Origin: Leucocoprinus leucothites
Taxonomy: Eukaryota; Basidiomycota; Agaricomycetes; Agaricales; Agaricaceae
DNA: 64,000 nt
Direction of reading: 5' to 3'
Assembly: GCA_013368445.1 (NCBI GenBank)
Contig: JAACJO010000024.1
Coordinates: forward strand, 452,314-516,313
A program made the position numbers and the translations under genes. Below are positions 37,441 through 49,439 of this stretch, in pieces. The notes under the pieces were generated by a model. It did not search any database. It worked only from the letters and a program-made list of their open reading frames with translations, and was not told the origin of the DNA. Position 1 is the stretch's first letter. Every line of letters starts with the position of its first letter.

Positions 37441-37690
37441 CTGAAGGAAGATCCTGCGGTTGCGTATTGAACTGCCGATGCTGGGGTGCTGTGATCTTCT
37501 CTGAATCATCATCGACAGCTCTCCGCACCTCGCCACCTTTTCTGACCACTGCTCGATCCGCCGCTAGCTTCATTCCTGTCCTGAACACCTCCCCTCGCTC
37601 GCTCGCCTCCTCAAGATGCTCAAGCATTCCTCATGGACCGGTTACGCCTACGATACACGCGACTCGTGGGGCTGCATCTAACTCTTCCTC
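37437..37690 (+). pseudogene. F-box A fragment, unit 2
   Basis: Nearly identical to the unit 1 fragment (CTGCGGTTGCGTATTGAACTGCC..., SSPHLATFSDHCSIRR then a stop). The sequence after the fragment is shorter than in unit 1 because of a deletion around 37720. Confidence 0.8.
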
Positions 37691-37999
37691 AACTACACGC
37701 ATTATCATCGATGTGCCGGGCAGCAAGTCAAGGTTGACGTTGAACAACTGATGGGAACGCACACCTGAGAAATAAGAGGGCTTGTGAATATGTAAGAAAC
37801 ATAATATAAAGCTCGGATGCACGTACGACGATGAGGCGCTTCCTCAGATCCAGATATAACTGTTAGCCAATGCCTGGAGCCTTATGCATCGCGCAGAGCG
37901 GGAGTTTTTAGACAAAGAACATCAAGTTTGAACTTTACATCGACGTCACAACATCAACCGAGAATAGACGATTGTTTGGCAATATTTGCTCAGGACAGG

Positions 38000-38150
38000 G
38001 TTCTTGATGCTTTTACAAGTCAGGGAGTTCGATGATATGGTGCGACAGAGCTACGAGAAATATTTCTCGGAGGATATCGCTTGGGATCGTGTTGAACGGT
38101 GACCTGAATCTCGTGAGCTCCGATATCTGGATGCAATAAGGGTCAGTACT
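38000..38150 (-). pseudogene. F-box B remnant, unit 2-3 boundary (F-box segment only)
   Basis: Only the part encoding the F-box itself remains on the minus strand, with the codons for DTIPSDILREIFLVALSHHIIE recognisable in rearranged form. The leucine-rich body is deleted, while the 3' flank of F-box B is still present on the left (about 37915-37995). Confidence 0.65.
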
Positions 38151-38801
38151 CACAAGGTGAGTGAGTTTGGAATGAAGGGCAATGATAACGAAGTATCGCT
38201 ATTCGTCATCTGGTTGAATGGGCATTTGGTGTCTTGCACTAAAAATCGACCAAGCTCCAACAAGCTTGTGCTGATGCTGAGCCTGGTGGCGCATCGTGCC
38301 ACCCTTCAGGTCCCCCGGGTGGTTGTGCTGATTTTACATGCACCCGAATAGTAATTGGTGATGGATATTTTGGCAAACACTTCGAAGCTCGGCGCAGGAG
38401 ACGCTGACAGCTGGAATGTTCTAGACCAATAGAACACCAAGTTTAAGGTTATGTTCGCTAGTCATCGAGAAGGCATCACGGAGCTTGTGAGTAAATGTTG
38501 GTGTTGACAGATGTCGGCCATGTATATAGCCCTGGCAATGGACACAAGAAGCACTATCTCAGAGAGTAAGCTCCTCTAGACGCTTGACCATCTTGGGATT
38601 GCCGGGCACAGGATCAAAAACGATGCGAAGTTCAATGGCTCAAAAGTGCAATGGAGGGTCACAAGGCCGAGGAAGGACTCAAGCTTCTAAGTAGCTTTCA
38701 AGCTCCAAGCCCCAAAACACGTGGAGATCCCACACACTACATGGTATATATATCATCTACCTTCCCTTCCTTTCGATTTATCATCTACAACCGTTGCCGC
38801 C

Positions 38802-40919
38802 ATGGGTGGATCTACTAAACCTAACGTCCTTGTCGAGAACTCAGTCGAGCTAATCAAACAAGTGGAAGATCTTATACAGAAGCTTGACTCGTATGTTTAT
38901 CGCGATTTAGACGTTGTGTGGCGCTAATACCAGCTTGAAGTCATCTTGCTAGGATCGCCGGAGTCCCCTGGGAGATATCTTCGCCACACAAGGACCATTG
39001 GATTCTAATTGACAAGTTTATGCAAGCTGGATTTGAAGTTTGCGTAGCGTTTCTTCTGATGTCGCGCCGAATCGTGGAGTACTTCAGTTCGCCAGGTCGA
39101 GCAATTTCAGAGGACAATCCTCGGTCCACGTCGGATATAGGCGTGATAGATGATATGATGTCAATGGCCACGGCATTTAATAGTGCTCTACTAGAGGTAA
39201 ATACCTAGTCTCCACTGAAACGAACATGATTTTAACTTGGAGTTATTTAGCTGCATGAGGATGATACGACCCTAGCTGACATATCAGATTCTCCATTAAT
39301 TCAAGCTGGATGTAAGCTCACACCCATAATTGACTAACCAACATTTGATTATGACCCTACCTCAGTGTATCGGGATAGTATCAGGTCGTCATGTCCTCTA
39401 GAGACCGCTACCTCCTTGGTAAATGCTGTTTTCTCGCTAGATGAGAGCTGGCGACTTTCTTTACTGCCTGGGAACTCAGACGTACTGGATTCAGTGAGAG
39501 AGGAACTCGTAAATTTATTTAGAGAACATACTATCCGGGTTGGTCCAATCATTCTATCCTCAGTACTTCGAAATCATTCTGACTAAATATTATTGCCTGA
39601 AAGGTCCGAGTTTCCGCTAACGATCTCTGGGAATATTCCCAGGGCGCTGAACGTTCTTCCTCAAATCCAAATGACAATTTCTTAAAAAATCTCTGGCATG
39701 GCGATGAGGCGTATTTGCCCGATGCGCAGCATGCTGTTGATCTCCTGGAGAGCTACCTTAACAACCCTCCTTGGAACTTTTTTTATCGATTGGTTGATTG
39801 TTTGCTTGGCGCGGACGCGATTTATGGCTTGAATCACATCCAGTCCTCTTCACTGACGTAAGCTACTTCAACGCGATGTCCCCGCTCAATTCTCTCTCAC
39901 ATCTGCAACAGAGTGCTGATTCACGATACACCATGCAAGATAAACACTGTGGCCTCGAATTACCTGAGACTTCTGGAACAAATGCGTGTCGCCTTCTCGA
40001 GTACGTTGGTAATCGAGAAAGGATTGCGTTGTATACAAACTGCTGGGTGTTACCAATTGTTACAAGACCCAGCGTTGACACTTAGCTTTATGACCCAGGA
40101 GCAAGAAACCATCCGGAGTGCTACCCACGAGGCTCGGGCAACGGTTGATTCACTTTTATCATTCCTGAAAGAGGTGTGTAGAGTGTTTCCTTTACTGGCG
40201 TGGAAGACCAATCACATTGATTGTTCGCTCTAGCTTCAGCAGTGCCCTGACATAAAATGTCAGGGAGATAATTCGGATACCATGCAAGGTGCATAACATG
40301 TTTCTGTTAAAGCGAAGCATCTCTTAATTTATATAATCGGGCAATTTTTGCAGACGATATTCCTTGTACCAAATGCATCATTAACACCCTGTATGATCAT
40401 TTTCAATCGATCCTTCGGGATGTCCTTGGTGAAAAGCGGTTGCCCTGGGTTAAATTCAAATCTACCCGAACAGGAATGGCGAATTTATTTCCTGTAGTAA
40501 AAAAGCTGGTCGGCGAACCTCGAAATGAGAGGATTTACGTCTTCGAGCAGGTCTTGGACGAACTCTTTCCTTCGGTAGCTATTTCCCAGCCGAGTTCATC
40601 TGAGTCTCCAGCGCCGAATACGACTTGTGACTTCCAAGACCAAGTCACTGTTTGGTCTTGCCTCGTCTCGAGGGCACATAAGCCCATATCCATTCAAAGT
40701 AGAACTGCGTCTTCATCACGGAAGGTTTGGCAATGGAGGCCTTGTAAAGCAAAGAAGCAGGCTGAATTTGCTAGAAATTCCAGAGAATCACGGATGCGGT
40801 TCGAGAGGGAAAAAAATGGGCTGAAAGTTGATGCCGCTTCATCAGTCACCGGTTTTGTGCAGGCTGGTGCGCGGGGTCACAATGGGATAGGAGGCGGCCA
40901 GCTAGATTGGACTTTTTAG
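38802..40919 (+). CDS. Gene A copy 3: uncharacterised array protein, intact and divergent (567 residues)
   Basis: Exons 38802-38890, 38953-39196, 39251-39311, 39366-39538, 39604-39857, 39912-40173, 40234-40288 and 40354-40919 join in phase. By eye it is much further from A1/A2 than they are from each other, especially in exons 5 and 8. The same landmarks persist: ELIKQVEDLIQKLDS, VELLM-type exon 2 end (TAFNSALLE), REELVNLFREHTIR, AIYGLNHIQSSS, CYQLLQDPALTLSFM, DDIPCTKCIINTLYDH, CDFQDQVTVWSCL and WRPCKAKKQAEFARNSRESR. The C-terminus is QLDWTF. It carries an insertion of about 10 residues (QPSSSESPAPNTT) before the FQDQVTVW block, also present in A4. An open frame maintained at this divergence argues that the protein has been under selection. 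Confidence 0.8.
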
Positions 40920-40949
40920 CCCTTGTGTAAATCAGTTGTATAATAGTGT

Positions 40950-42730
40950 ACCATTGTTGTTTGTACGAATTAGGAACAATTTCGCCAGTCCCTTATCGAC
41001 TGTGGGCAATTGATGATCACCAGGGCGTCATGGTTGCAACAGGGAGAGGAGAATCGAGCGTTCAACTATCTTGCGTCAGGAAGACATTGTTCAGCAACCA
41101 TGATAGCAAGATCATGTTCTATCAAAACCGGACTCTTTCATCAGCCAACTTTGATCAATTGATGATTATAAATTGCAAGTTTGGTCTACATGTGAAGTAA
41201 AGGGTAGGATACAGCTAGTACCGATCGGACCCACCTTCGCGGGACAACGACTGCTTGCAGGAAATGAGTGATGGACGGCCGAAGTGAGTATAGATTATAA
41301 AAGTACCTCAAAGTAATCGACTCGGCTTAACCCCGTATGTCATTCAGCATCCTCGATGCGAATGCACGAGTCGGGTTCGTTTGGCCATACTAAAGTTCGA
41401 CACGTCAGTACAACAATGGAGTTTGAATTTTGAGGAGTGAGAGGCATACAATATTGACTTCAAGTGGGGTGTCTGTAGCGATAACATGGATGTGACGAAT
41501 AGTTTCAGGAGAGTTGCGACTTGCTGAGAGAGGAGTTGGTCCATGTAGACTGCACAGGTCTACGTGGGAGTGTGACAATTACAATAAACTCAAAGTGACG
41601 TGTGCATCTACTTTGGAAAAACTGGTCAAAGTAAACACCCCCGAATACCAGGTTAACAACTCACCCTGCAACACCTTCATCCAGGCTTGAACGGCTCCAT
41701 TGCCAGTCCACAAATAATCAGGTTTGCAACATTCTCGATCCCACTCTGAAGAGGAAACAAATTCTTTGGCTGCCGTCCACTCCGGGTCTCTTCGGATAGA
41801 ATCGAATATGGCATCAGACGATAGCACGAAAATCGTCGCGTTCGAGGCGTTTGTGCTGGTGTTCTCGCGATAAGAATTCGATGAGGCGATGAGTCGGTCT
41901 GGGTTGATTGGCATCGCTGGAAGACCGATGCGGTCTCGCAAGTGTGTTACGGCCTATGAAGTGGATTCGTGGTGAGTATGTGGCTTGGGTGGAGTGACAG
42001 CGTCAGTGCAAGACGGGTAATAACGTACAGAGGGTTGATGATTGGGAGGCACGAATGAGCGGTGGATGCCGTGGAACCATCGAGGTCGGGAATCCTAGTA
42101 TTGCTCTTGAGAATAATCTTCTCTGTCGAATGGATGATCTCACGGATGGCTTCAACCAATACACTGGGAGCGAGGTACCCGTCTTCAGTGACAACTGTAG
42201 CTTTTACAGTAGGCCAGTCGATAGGTTTGCAAGGATCGTCGTGAATCTTGCGAAGCTTGTAGTACTCGAAGGCCAAATTGTGTTGGAACACTGAAATGAA
42301 TCAAACAGAATGCGTCAAGAGTCTAGTCGTTTGGGGGAGATAAGATTTTACGTACTCAATATATATTTGCCCGCCCTACTAGAATTCATCCCCTCGCGAT
42401 GTCCTTTCCAACTTGATACGGGTACCTCGCAGTCGCATACAACCCCACTCATCAACCTTCCGCTTGCGTTGCTAGGAATCTCGTTAGACTCAATGCGGGC
42501 CGTGACGGCCTATGAGAGAGAAAAAAGAGATGTCATAAGCCAAACTGGAGTGAGCAGTGATGAGGAGCATACAGTAGGACAGACTTGAACTCTCCAGCTC
42601 CTTTAGATCCTGACCGGCCAATCTATGAACACAGTTGGAATGCATATGAGAGTTTACATATGTCAGAATTCTAGATGGTTGTCATACGGTAAGGGGATAT
42701 CTAACAATGAACTTAGATGGAATTTACCTC
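40950..42730 (-). pseudogene. ACH1 pseudogene, unit 3
   Basis: Remains of exons 12 to 3 on the minus strand. Exon 5 is readable (42290-42010: YYKLRKIHDDPCKPIDWPTVKATVVTEDGYLAPSVLVE). Exon 6 starts well (DRIGLPAMPINPDRLIASSNSYRENTSTNASN, 41940-41840) and then shifts frame. Exon 1 is missing and the F-box A fragment begins at about 42738. Confidence 0.85.
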
Positions 42731-42737
42731 CAGCATC

Positions 42738-42980
42738 TCAGGAGGGCGAACCTGTAGCCGGGTATTGTGACACCGACGCTGGAGCGCTGTGATCCTGTCT
42801 GGGCCATCATCAACAACTCTCCAGGGCTCGCTGCCTAGTTAGACTACCGCTCGATCCCGATTCATCTTGACCCCCCTCTCTTCCCTTGCCCTACCCAGTA
42901 ACAAGCTCGAACGCCTCTCGCGGACCAGCTATGGCTTCAATACGCATAATGAGTCAGGCTGCGACCCGTCTTCATTCGTG
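42738..42980 (+). pseudogene. F-box A fragment, unit 3
   Basis: CACCGACGCTGGAGCGCTGTGATCCTG closely matches the parent at 18570-18597. It is followed by the SSPHLAAY-equivalent region with a stop (TAG at about 42837) and by GAGTCAGGCTGCGACCC. This copy keeps the parental GAGCG better than units 1 and 2, so it reflects an older branch of the array. Confidence 0.75.
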
Positions 42981-43604
42981 GCGAGTATTATCATGTATGT
43001 GTAGGGGGAGAACAGTTTCGAGATAATGTCCCAGTCGAGTCTGAGAGCGGAGGCGATGAAAGGACGGTAGACATAAGCGAGTCGAGTCGAGATCAGATAT
43101 CTGGGAAAACTAGAGGGTTTGAGTATATGGCAAGCATGGTATGAAGCTCCGAGTCGGAGGCACATACAACGATGATGCGCTTCCTCATATCCAGCTAAAG
43201 CAGAGTATCCAGTGCTTAGAAAGCGAGAGGGAACTAGAAACATAAAGCACAGGTTATCATCAAGCCGGTCTTCGTCAAACGTTGCAAAAAGTCATAAACT
43301 CACCAGCGCGCGATTCTGGTTGCGCGTCGCTCAGCAATCCTGAAGAGTTTCGTAGGATACAAAGAGCTTCAAGTTAGCGTCAACAATGTCACCTGAGAGT
43401 AGACAATTGTTTGGCTGTATTTGTCTCAGCACAGGATTCAAGTTAATGTTTGAACCTTGAACCAGTAGCACGATGGCATCGAGACGAGAAGCGAGTGCAA
43501 TGCAAGTTTTCAGCTGGTAGGGCGAAAATCACAAGAGGCGGTACAATTCAAAGGTTGATTTTGTACTTCGGAGAGAAATACTGGTATGTGACCGCAAGCG
43601 CACG

Positions 43605-43760
43605 ATCTACTCTACTAGAGAGCTCGATCATGTAGTGTGAAAGATTTATGAGGAAAATTTCCCGGAGAATATCGTCTGGGATCTTGTCGAATGGTGCCTG
43701 AGCCTCGTGAGCTTCAGATGTCCTGATTACGGGTCAGTCCTCACATGGTGGTTGAGCTTG
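43605..43760 (-). pseudogene. F-box B remnant, unit 3-4 boundary (F-box segment only)
   Basis: Minus-strand remains of the F-box core (PFDKIPDDILREIFLINLSHYMIEL in translation pieces), with the body deleted almost as at 38.0 kb. The 5' flank of F-box B, with the conserved PVGASSTASAKLQVPIPLDDE frame, is present to the right (about 43800-43920). Confidence 0.65.
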
Positions 43761-44095
43761 GAATAAAGGGTTTGAACGATAACGAAGTATCGTTATTCGT
43801 CATCTAGTGGAATAGGCACTTGGAGCTTTGCACTAGCAGTCGAACTAGCTCCAACAGGCGGAAGACAGAGCAGATGGGAGCTTGTGCTGACGTTGAGCCT
43901 GGTGGCGCATTGTGTCATCTTTCCGAAAGCCTTCAGAGTGGCTATGCTAATTTTGCGTGCACCCGAATAGTACTTGGTTCTAAGCAGCTTCAAGCTCCAA
44001 GCCCCGAAGCTTGTGGAGATCCCACACACCACCTCATGGTATATATATCATCTACCTGCCCATTCTTTTGATTGATTATCTATACGCTTGTCATC

Positions 44096-46223
44096 ATGGA
44101 TGGATGTAGAAAACCTAGTGCGCTTGTCGAAACCTCGGTCGAACTGATCAAACAGGTGGAAGATCTTATACAAAAGCTTGACTCGTGAGTGTCTTTCACG
44201 ACTCAGATGCTACATGACCCTGATAGTTTGAAGCGACCTTACTAAGATTGTTGGAATCCCCTGGGTAATATCTTCGCTGCACAAGGAGCATTGGATCGCA
44301 ATTGACAAGTTTGTGCAAACTGGATTCGAAGTTTGTGTAGCATCTCTTCTGATGTCACACCAAATCGTGGAATATCTCTCAGTACCTCTGGCAGCTGTGG
44401 GGAACAATCCTCGGGGGACATCGGCTTTAGGAGCCATAGGGGGTATGATATCGACGGCCATGACATTTCACGATGCATTACTAGAGGTAAATAATGAATC
44501 TCCAGGGAAACGAAGAAGCATTTCACTTAAAAGTTGGTTAGCTGTGTGGGGATTATGTGAAGGCAGAAGATCTGTCAGATCGCGATATCCCCCCAGGTGA
44601 CCCACTCCAAGTGGCTGAATGTAAGCTCATTTACAGAATTGACCAGCTACCGTTTGATTATGACCCCAACCTCAGACTATCGGGCTAGTATCGGGCTTTC
44701 GCACCCTCTGCAGAATGCTACCTCCCTCATAGATGCTGCTCGCTCGCTAGATGAAGGCTGGCAGCTTGCATTATTAGCTGGAAATTCAGGCATTCTGGAC
44801 TCAGCGAGAGAGGAACTCGTAAAACTGTTTAGAGAACATGCTATAAGAGTAGGTTCAACCGTTCTATTCTCATTATTCGACATCATTCTGACTAAAAATT
44901 ATCGTTTGAAAGGTCCAAGTCTTAGCTAGGGAGCTCTGGAAATATTGCCGGGGCGCTGTATGCTCTCCCTCAAGACTCGACGACTTATTTACAAGAAATC
45001 TCTGGAATGGTGAAGAAGAATATTCGCCCGATGCGCAGTATGCTTTTGGTCTCTTGGAGAACTACCTAAACAACTCTTCATGGAACTTCTACCAATTGCT
45101 TGATTATTTGTTTTGCGCTGATGCGATTTACGGCTTCAATCACATCCAATCCTCTTCATTGACGTAAGCTACTTCAAAGCGATCTCCCTCCTCTCTCTCA
45201 CATCTGCGACAAGGTGCTGACTCATGATACACTATGCAAGATAAACACTGTAGCCTCGACTTATCTGAGATTTCTGGAACAAATTCGCATTGCCTTCTCG
45301 AGTGCGCTGGCAATCGAGAAAGGATTGTGTTGTATACAAACCGCTGGCTGTTACCAACTGTTGCAGGACCCAGCGTTAACGCTCAGCTTTATGATCAAGG
45401 AGAAAGAAATTACTCGTAATGCCACTGAAGAGGCTCGGGCAACGGTTTACTCGCTTTTATCACTCCTAGAAGAGGTATGTAGATTGTTTGCTTTGCTGGC
45501 GTGGCCGGACAGTGACATTGATTATTCGTACTAGCTTCAACAGTGCCCTGGAATAAAGTGTCAGGGAGATAATTCGGATACCATACAAGGTGCATAACAT
45601 GTTTGTGTACAAGCGAAGCATCTCCTAATTTATATAATCGGGCGATTTTCGCAGACGATATTCCTTGTATTAAATGCATCATTAACACCCTGCATCTTCA
45701 TTGTGAATCGATCCTTCGAGACGTTCTTGGTGGAAAGCAACTGTCCTGGGCTGCGTTCGAACCTCCCCGGACAGTGATGGTGGATTCATTTCCTGTGGTA
45801 GAAAAGCTCATCAAAGAACCTCGTAAGGGCAAGATCGACTTCTGCGAGCGGCTCTTAGACGAATTCTTTGCTCCAGTAACGATGACCGAGCCAAGCGTAT
45901 CTGAGTCTCCAGCGCCAAACGCGTCTTCTGACATCCAGGACCAAGTTACCGTTTGGTCTTACCTAGTCTTGAAGGCACGCAAGCCTATATCCAGGGGGCT
46001 CATATCGGGGTCTTCATCACGGAAAGTTTGGCAATGGAAGCCTTGTAAAGCAAAGGAGCAGGCTAAATTTGCTAGGGATTCCAGAGAATCACGGATGCGG
46101 TTCAAGAGGGAAAAAATGGGACTGGAAGACGACGATGCTACTTTGCCAGTCACCCATTCTGTGCCGGTTGGGGCACGAAGCCACAAGGGAATAGGAGGCG
46201 ACCAGCTCGATTGGTCTTTTTAA
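44096..46223 (+). pseudogene. Gene A copy 4: full length but with shifted splice acceptors
   Basis: All eight exons are present with good protein similarity to A3 (PIPCIKCIINTLHLHCESILRDVLG, SDIQDQVTVWSYL, WKPCKAKEQAKFARDSRESR, C-terminus QLDWSF). Two acceptors have changed. At exon 2, TAG|G of the other copies is TAAG|, which breaks the frame unless an upstream AG (GAAG|CGACC, about 44232) is used; that option restores phase. At exon 6, GACAG|AGTG is GACAAG|GTG (about 45214), moving the acceptor one base and leading to an immediate stop. No nonsense codon lies inside the exons themselves. It is probably inactive or yields a truncated product; an unpredicted splice could rescue it. Confidence 0.55.
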
Positions 46224-46289
46224 TCCTGGTGTAATCCAATTGTATTATAGCGTACTGTTTATGTTTCCACAAATCAAGAGCAATTTCGC

Positions 46290-47340
46290 CGGTCTTTTTT
46301 CGACTGTGGACAATTGATGTTTATTTGATAAGGTGGGTCTCATCCACGTCATGATTCCAACATAGAGAGGAAAATCGAGGGCTCAACTAGCGTCATCAGA
46401 ACCTTGTTGGGTGACAACTTCGCGAAGATTATGCTCTATCAAAACCGGGGTCATTCGTCAGTGAACTCGAAATAATGATTAATTGATTATAATAATTGGT
46501 GCGGAAAGGACTCTGGTTTACGTGTGAAATCGAAAGGAATGATACAGCTAGTGCCGATAGAACCCGTCTTCGTGGAACGAGTATTCGTTGGAAGATAAGT
46601 GATGAACTGATGAAGTGAGTATAGACGATAGATATACCCCGAAAGTAATTGCTCGGCTAAACTTCATATGTCATTCACCATCCTCGATCCGAGAGTACCA
46701 GTCGGGTTCGCGCGGCTATACTAAAAGTTCGATACATCAGTAATGCAATGGAGTTTTAATCCCAAAGATTAGGAGACGTACAATGTTGACTTCAAAGATA
46801 TTCATAGTGATCACGCGGCCGACGAATAATTTCAGGAGAGTATGTGACTTGCGAGAACAGAGGAGTCGGACTGCCCAGTCTATTTGGGGGTTTCAGAATG
46901 ACGATTAACTCGAAGGGAAGTGCGCGCGCACACTGGTAAAACTGTTCAGGACTGAATTTGGCTATGTCAGCGTATTATAAAACGCAGCCAAGGCAGAAGG
47001 TGAATGTATGTACCCTGTTGGGGGAAGTCGAATATTTGTTACAGCGCTGGGAGCCGGTTTGTAGGGGTCGAAGAACGGAAAGAAGGCACCTTGAGCAACG
47101 TACTCCACACTCAATCAAAACACTCCTGAATACCGGGTTGACAGTTTACCCTGCAACACCCTCATTGAGACCTGGACTTGCGCGAGCAGCCCCCCTGGCC
47201 TCCGCCAGTCCACCGGTAATTGAGTTCGTAATGCTCCCAATCCCACTCTGAAGAGGAAACAAACTCTTTGGTAATCGGCCGCTCCGGACCTCGTCTAACA
47301 AGGACTGATTAAGATATCGAGCGAGAGCACGGGAATTATC
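46290..47340 (-). pseudogene. ACH1 pseudogene, unit 4, first partial copy
   Basis: Minus-strand remains run from exon 12 (about 46380-46440), through exon 11 (46510-46590), exon 10 (46640-46730), exon 9 (46770-46890) and exon 7 (47030-47090), into exon 6 (47150-47340). They stop mid exon 6, where a second ACH1 copy begins abruptly. Confidence 0.75.
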
Positions 47341-49060
47341 GTTCCGGTTTGGTCTATGTGTCAGACAAAGGGTACAATACAGCTAATACCGATAAGATTG
47401 TCTTCGTGGGGTGACTATTCGTTGAAGGATCAATGATGAAGTAAGTAATGAAGTAGAAACGATATGGTACCTCCAAGGGGTATGCATAATCGATAGCTTT
47501 GCGTTTTTCAAAACGTCGGCTGAGCCTCCGATGCCATTGAGCATTCTCGATCCGAGAGCACAAGTCACATTTGCATGGCATACTAAGCTCTATGCGTCAG
47601 TACAATACAGTTTGGAATTTTGAAGACTGGGAGACATATAGTATCAGCTTCGAGTGGCGTGTTAATAACGATAACGCCGAGACGACGAATGATTTCGAGA
47701 GAGTTCGCAACTTGCTAAGAGTGGGAAAGTCGATTCTTATAGGTTGCCCAGTCTACGCGGGGGTCTTAAATACGACGAGTACGAAGTGAAATATACCCGT
47801 ACCTTAGTAAAACCAGTCAAAGCTAAATTTGAGAACGACAGCAATGTACACAATGTTGCAATGGAAGGATGCACCCTACGGGAGAGAACCGAATACTGGT
47901 TGCAGTGCCAGAGGCCAGTTTTCCAGAATCGAAAAACCGAAGGAATGTATCCATGAAACAAAGCAACGCAGTGCGCTCAGTACAAACACCCCTGAAACAC
48001 TACGTCAAATACTCACTTTGCAACGCCCCCGTCCAAACCCGCATCTAGTCGAACGGCCCCTCTGTCAATCCACCAATAATCGAATTCGCAACATTGCCAA
48101 CCCCATTCTGGAGAGACTACAAGCTCGTTGGCGGTCGTCCACTCCGAACTTCTTCCGATAAGGTTTGAATGAGAAAGCGATCGATTGCGCGAGAAACGTC
48201 GTTTTTGAAAGCGTTTGTGCCAGCATTTTTGGATGTAGAGAATTTGATGAGAGCGATGACATAGTCTAGGTCGATTGGCATTGGAGGACCGAGGCGGTCT
48301 TGTGAGTATGGGCTTGTATGGGGTGACATCATGGTGAAAGGTGAGTAGTAACGTACACAGGGCTGGTAATTGGGAGCGGCGGAAGAGCAGTGAATGCTGT
48401 GGAGATCCTCGAAGTTGGGAATCCTAGCGTTGCCCTTGACAATGATGTTCTCTGTCGGCTGGACGATCTCATGGATGGCTCCAACTGATGCACTGGAAGT
48501 AATGTATCCGTCTTGAACAACTACAGCCTCTACTGTAGCCCAGTCGAGTGGTTTACGAGGATTATTGTAAGTCTTGCGAGGTTTATAGCACCCGGGTGCC
48601 AAATCTTGTGGGGACACCGAAAGAAAGAAGAAAAGAAGAAAAAAGAACGTGTCAAGAACCCAATCGTTCGAGGAAGAAAAGAATTCACACACTTAATATA
48701 TGTTTGCCGGCAACATTAGTCGTACTTGAATTCATCCCCTCGCGAAGTCTTTTCCAACTGATGCGGGTACTCGCTCGCAGTCGTATACGCCCCCGCTTAT
48801 CGGTCTTCTGATTGCGGTCCTAAGGATATCGTTGATTTAAGGTAGGCTGCAACGGCCTATAAGAAAGAAAAAAGGGGGTCATCATGAGCCAGATAGGAGC
48901 GAGCAGTGACGAGGAGCTTACAAGAGGGGTGTAGATCCTGACCAGCCAATCTACGAGCACAGTTGGGAAGCATATGAGGGTTTACAGCTGTCAGAATTCT
49001 AGATAGTGGTCATTCGGTGAGGGAATGTCTATTACTGAGATTAGATGGACCGTACCTCGG
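47341..49060 (-). pseudogene. ACH1 pseudogene, unit 4, second partial copy
   Basis: It restarts at exon 11 (47345-47420) and continues through exon 10 (47580-47460: [29 protein letters not shown], the best-preserved CoA-binding loop among the dead copies), exon 9 (47755-47640), exon 8, exon 7 (47950-47870), exon 6 (48360-48010), exon 5 (48590-48350) and exon 3 (about 48935). The duplication of exons 11-6 within one unit suggests unequal exchange between misaligned units. Exon 1 is replaced by the F-box A fragment. Confidence 0.8.
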
Positions 49061-49325
49061 GCTGCTAGGGGGATGACCCTGTGGTTGCACATTGAAACGC
49101 CGACGCTGAGGTGCTATGATCCTCTCTGGGTCATGGTCGACGGCTCTCCAGGGCTCGTTACATACTCCGACCACCGCTCAATCCGCCGCCAGCCCCGTTC
49201 CTCTCTTGAACATCTCTCCCCCTCGCCCGCTCCTTCAACAGGCTCAAGCGTCTCGCATGGACCTATTGCGCTCAGGGTACACGCGACCCATGGGGCTGAA
49301 CCTCGCTCTCCCTTAGCTATAAGCA
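49055..49325 (+). pseudogene. F-box A fragment, unit 4 (best preserved)
   Basis: An open frame LWLHIETPTLRCYDPLWVMVDGSPGLVTYSDHRSIRRQPRSSLEHLSPS matches F-box A residues 122-173 closely, then diverges. It lies at the usual junction with the ACH1 remnant. Confidence 0.85.
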
Positions 49326-49439
49326 TCATCACCGGCGCGCTGGGCAGGGGCGGGTCTCGAGATTATATTGCCCCTGTTGAGTCTGAGAAGGGAAACGACG
49401 GAAGGATGGTAGATATAAGCGAGCCCATGTTGGACGACT

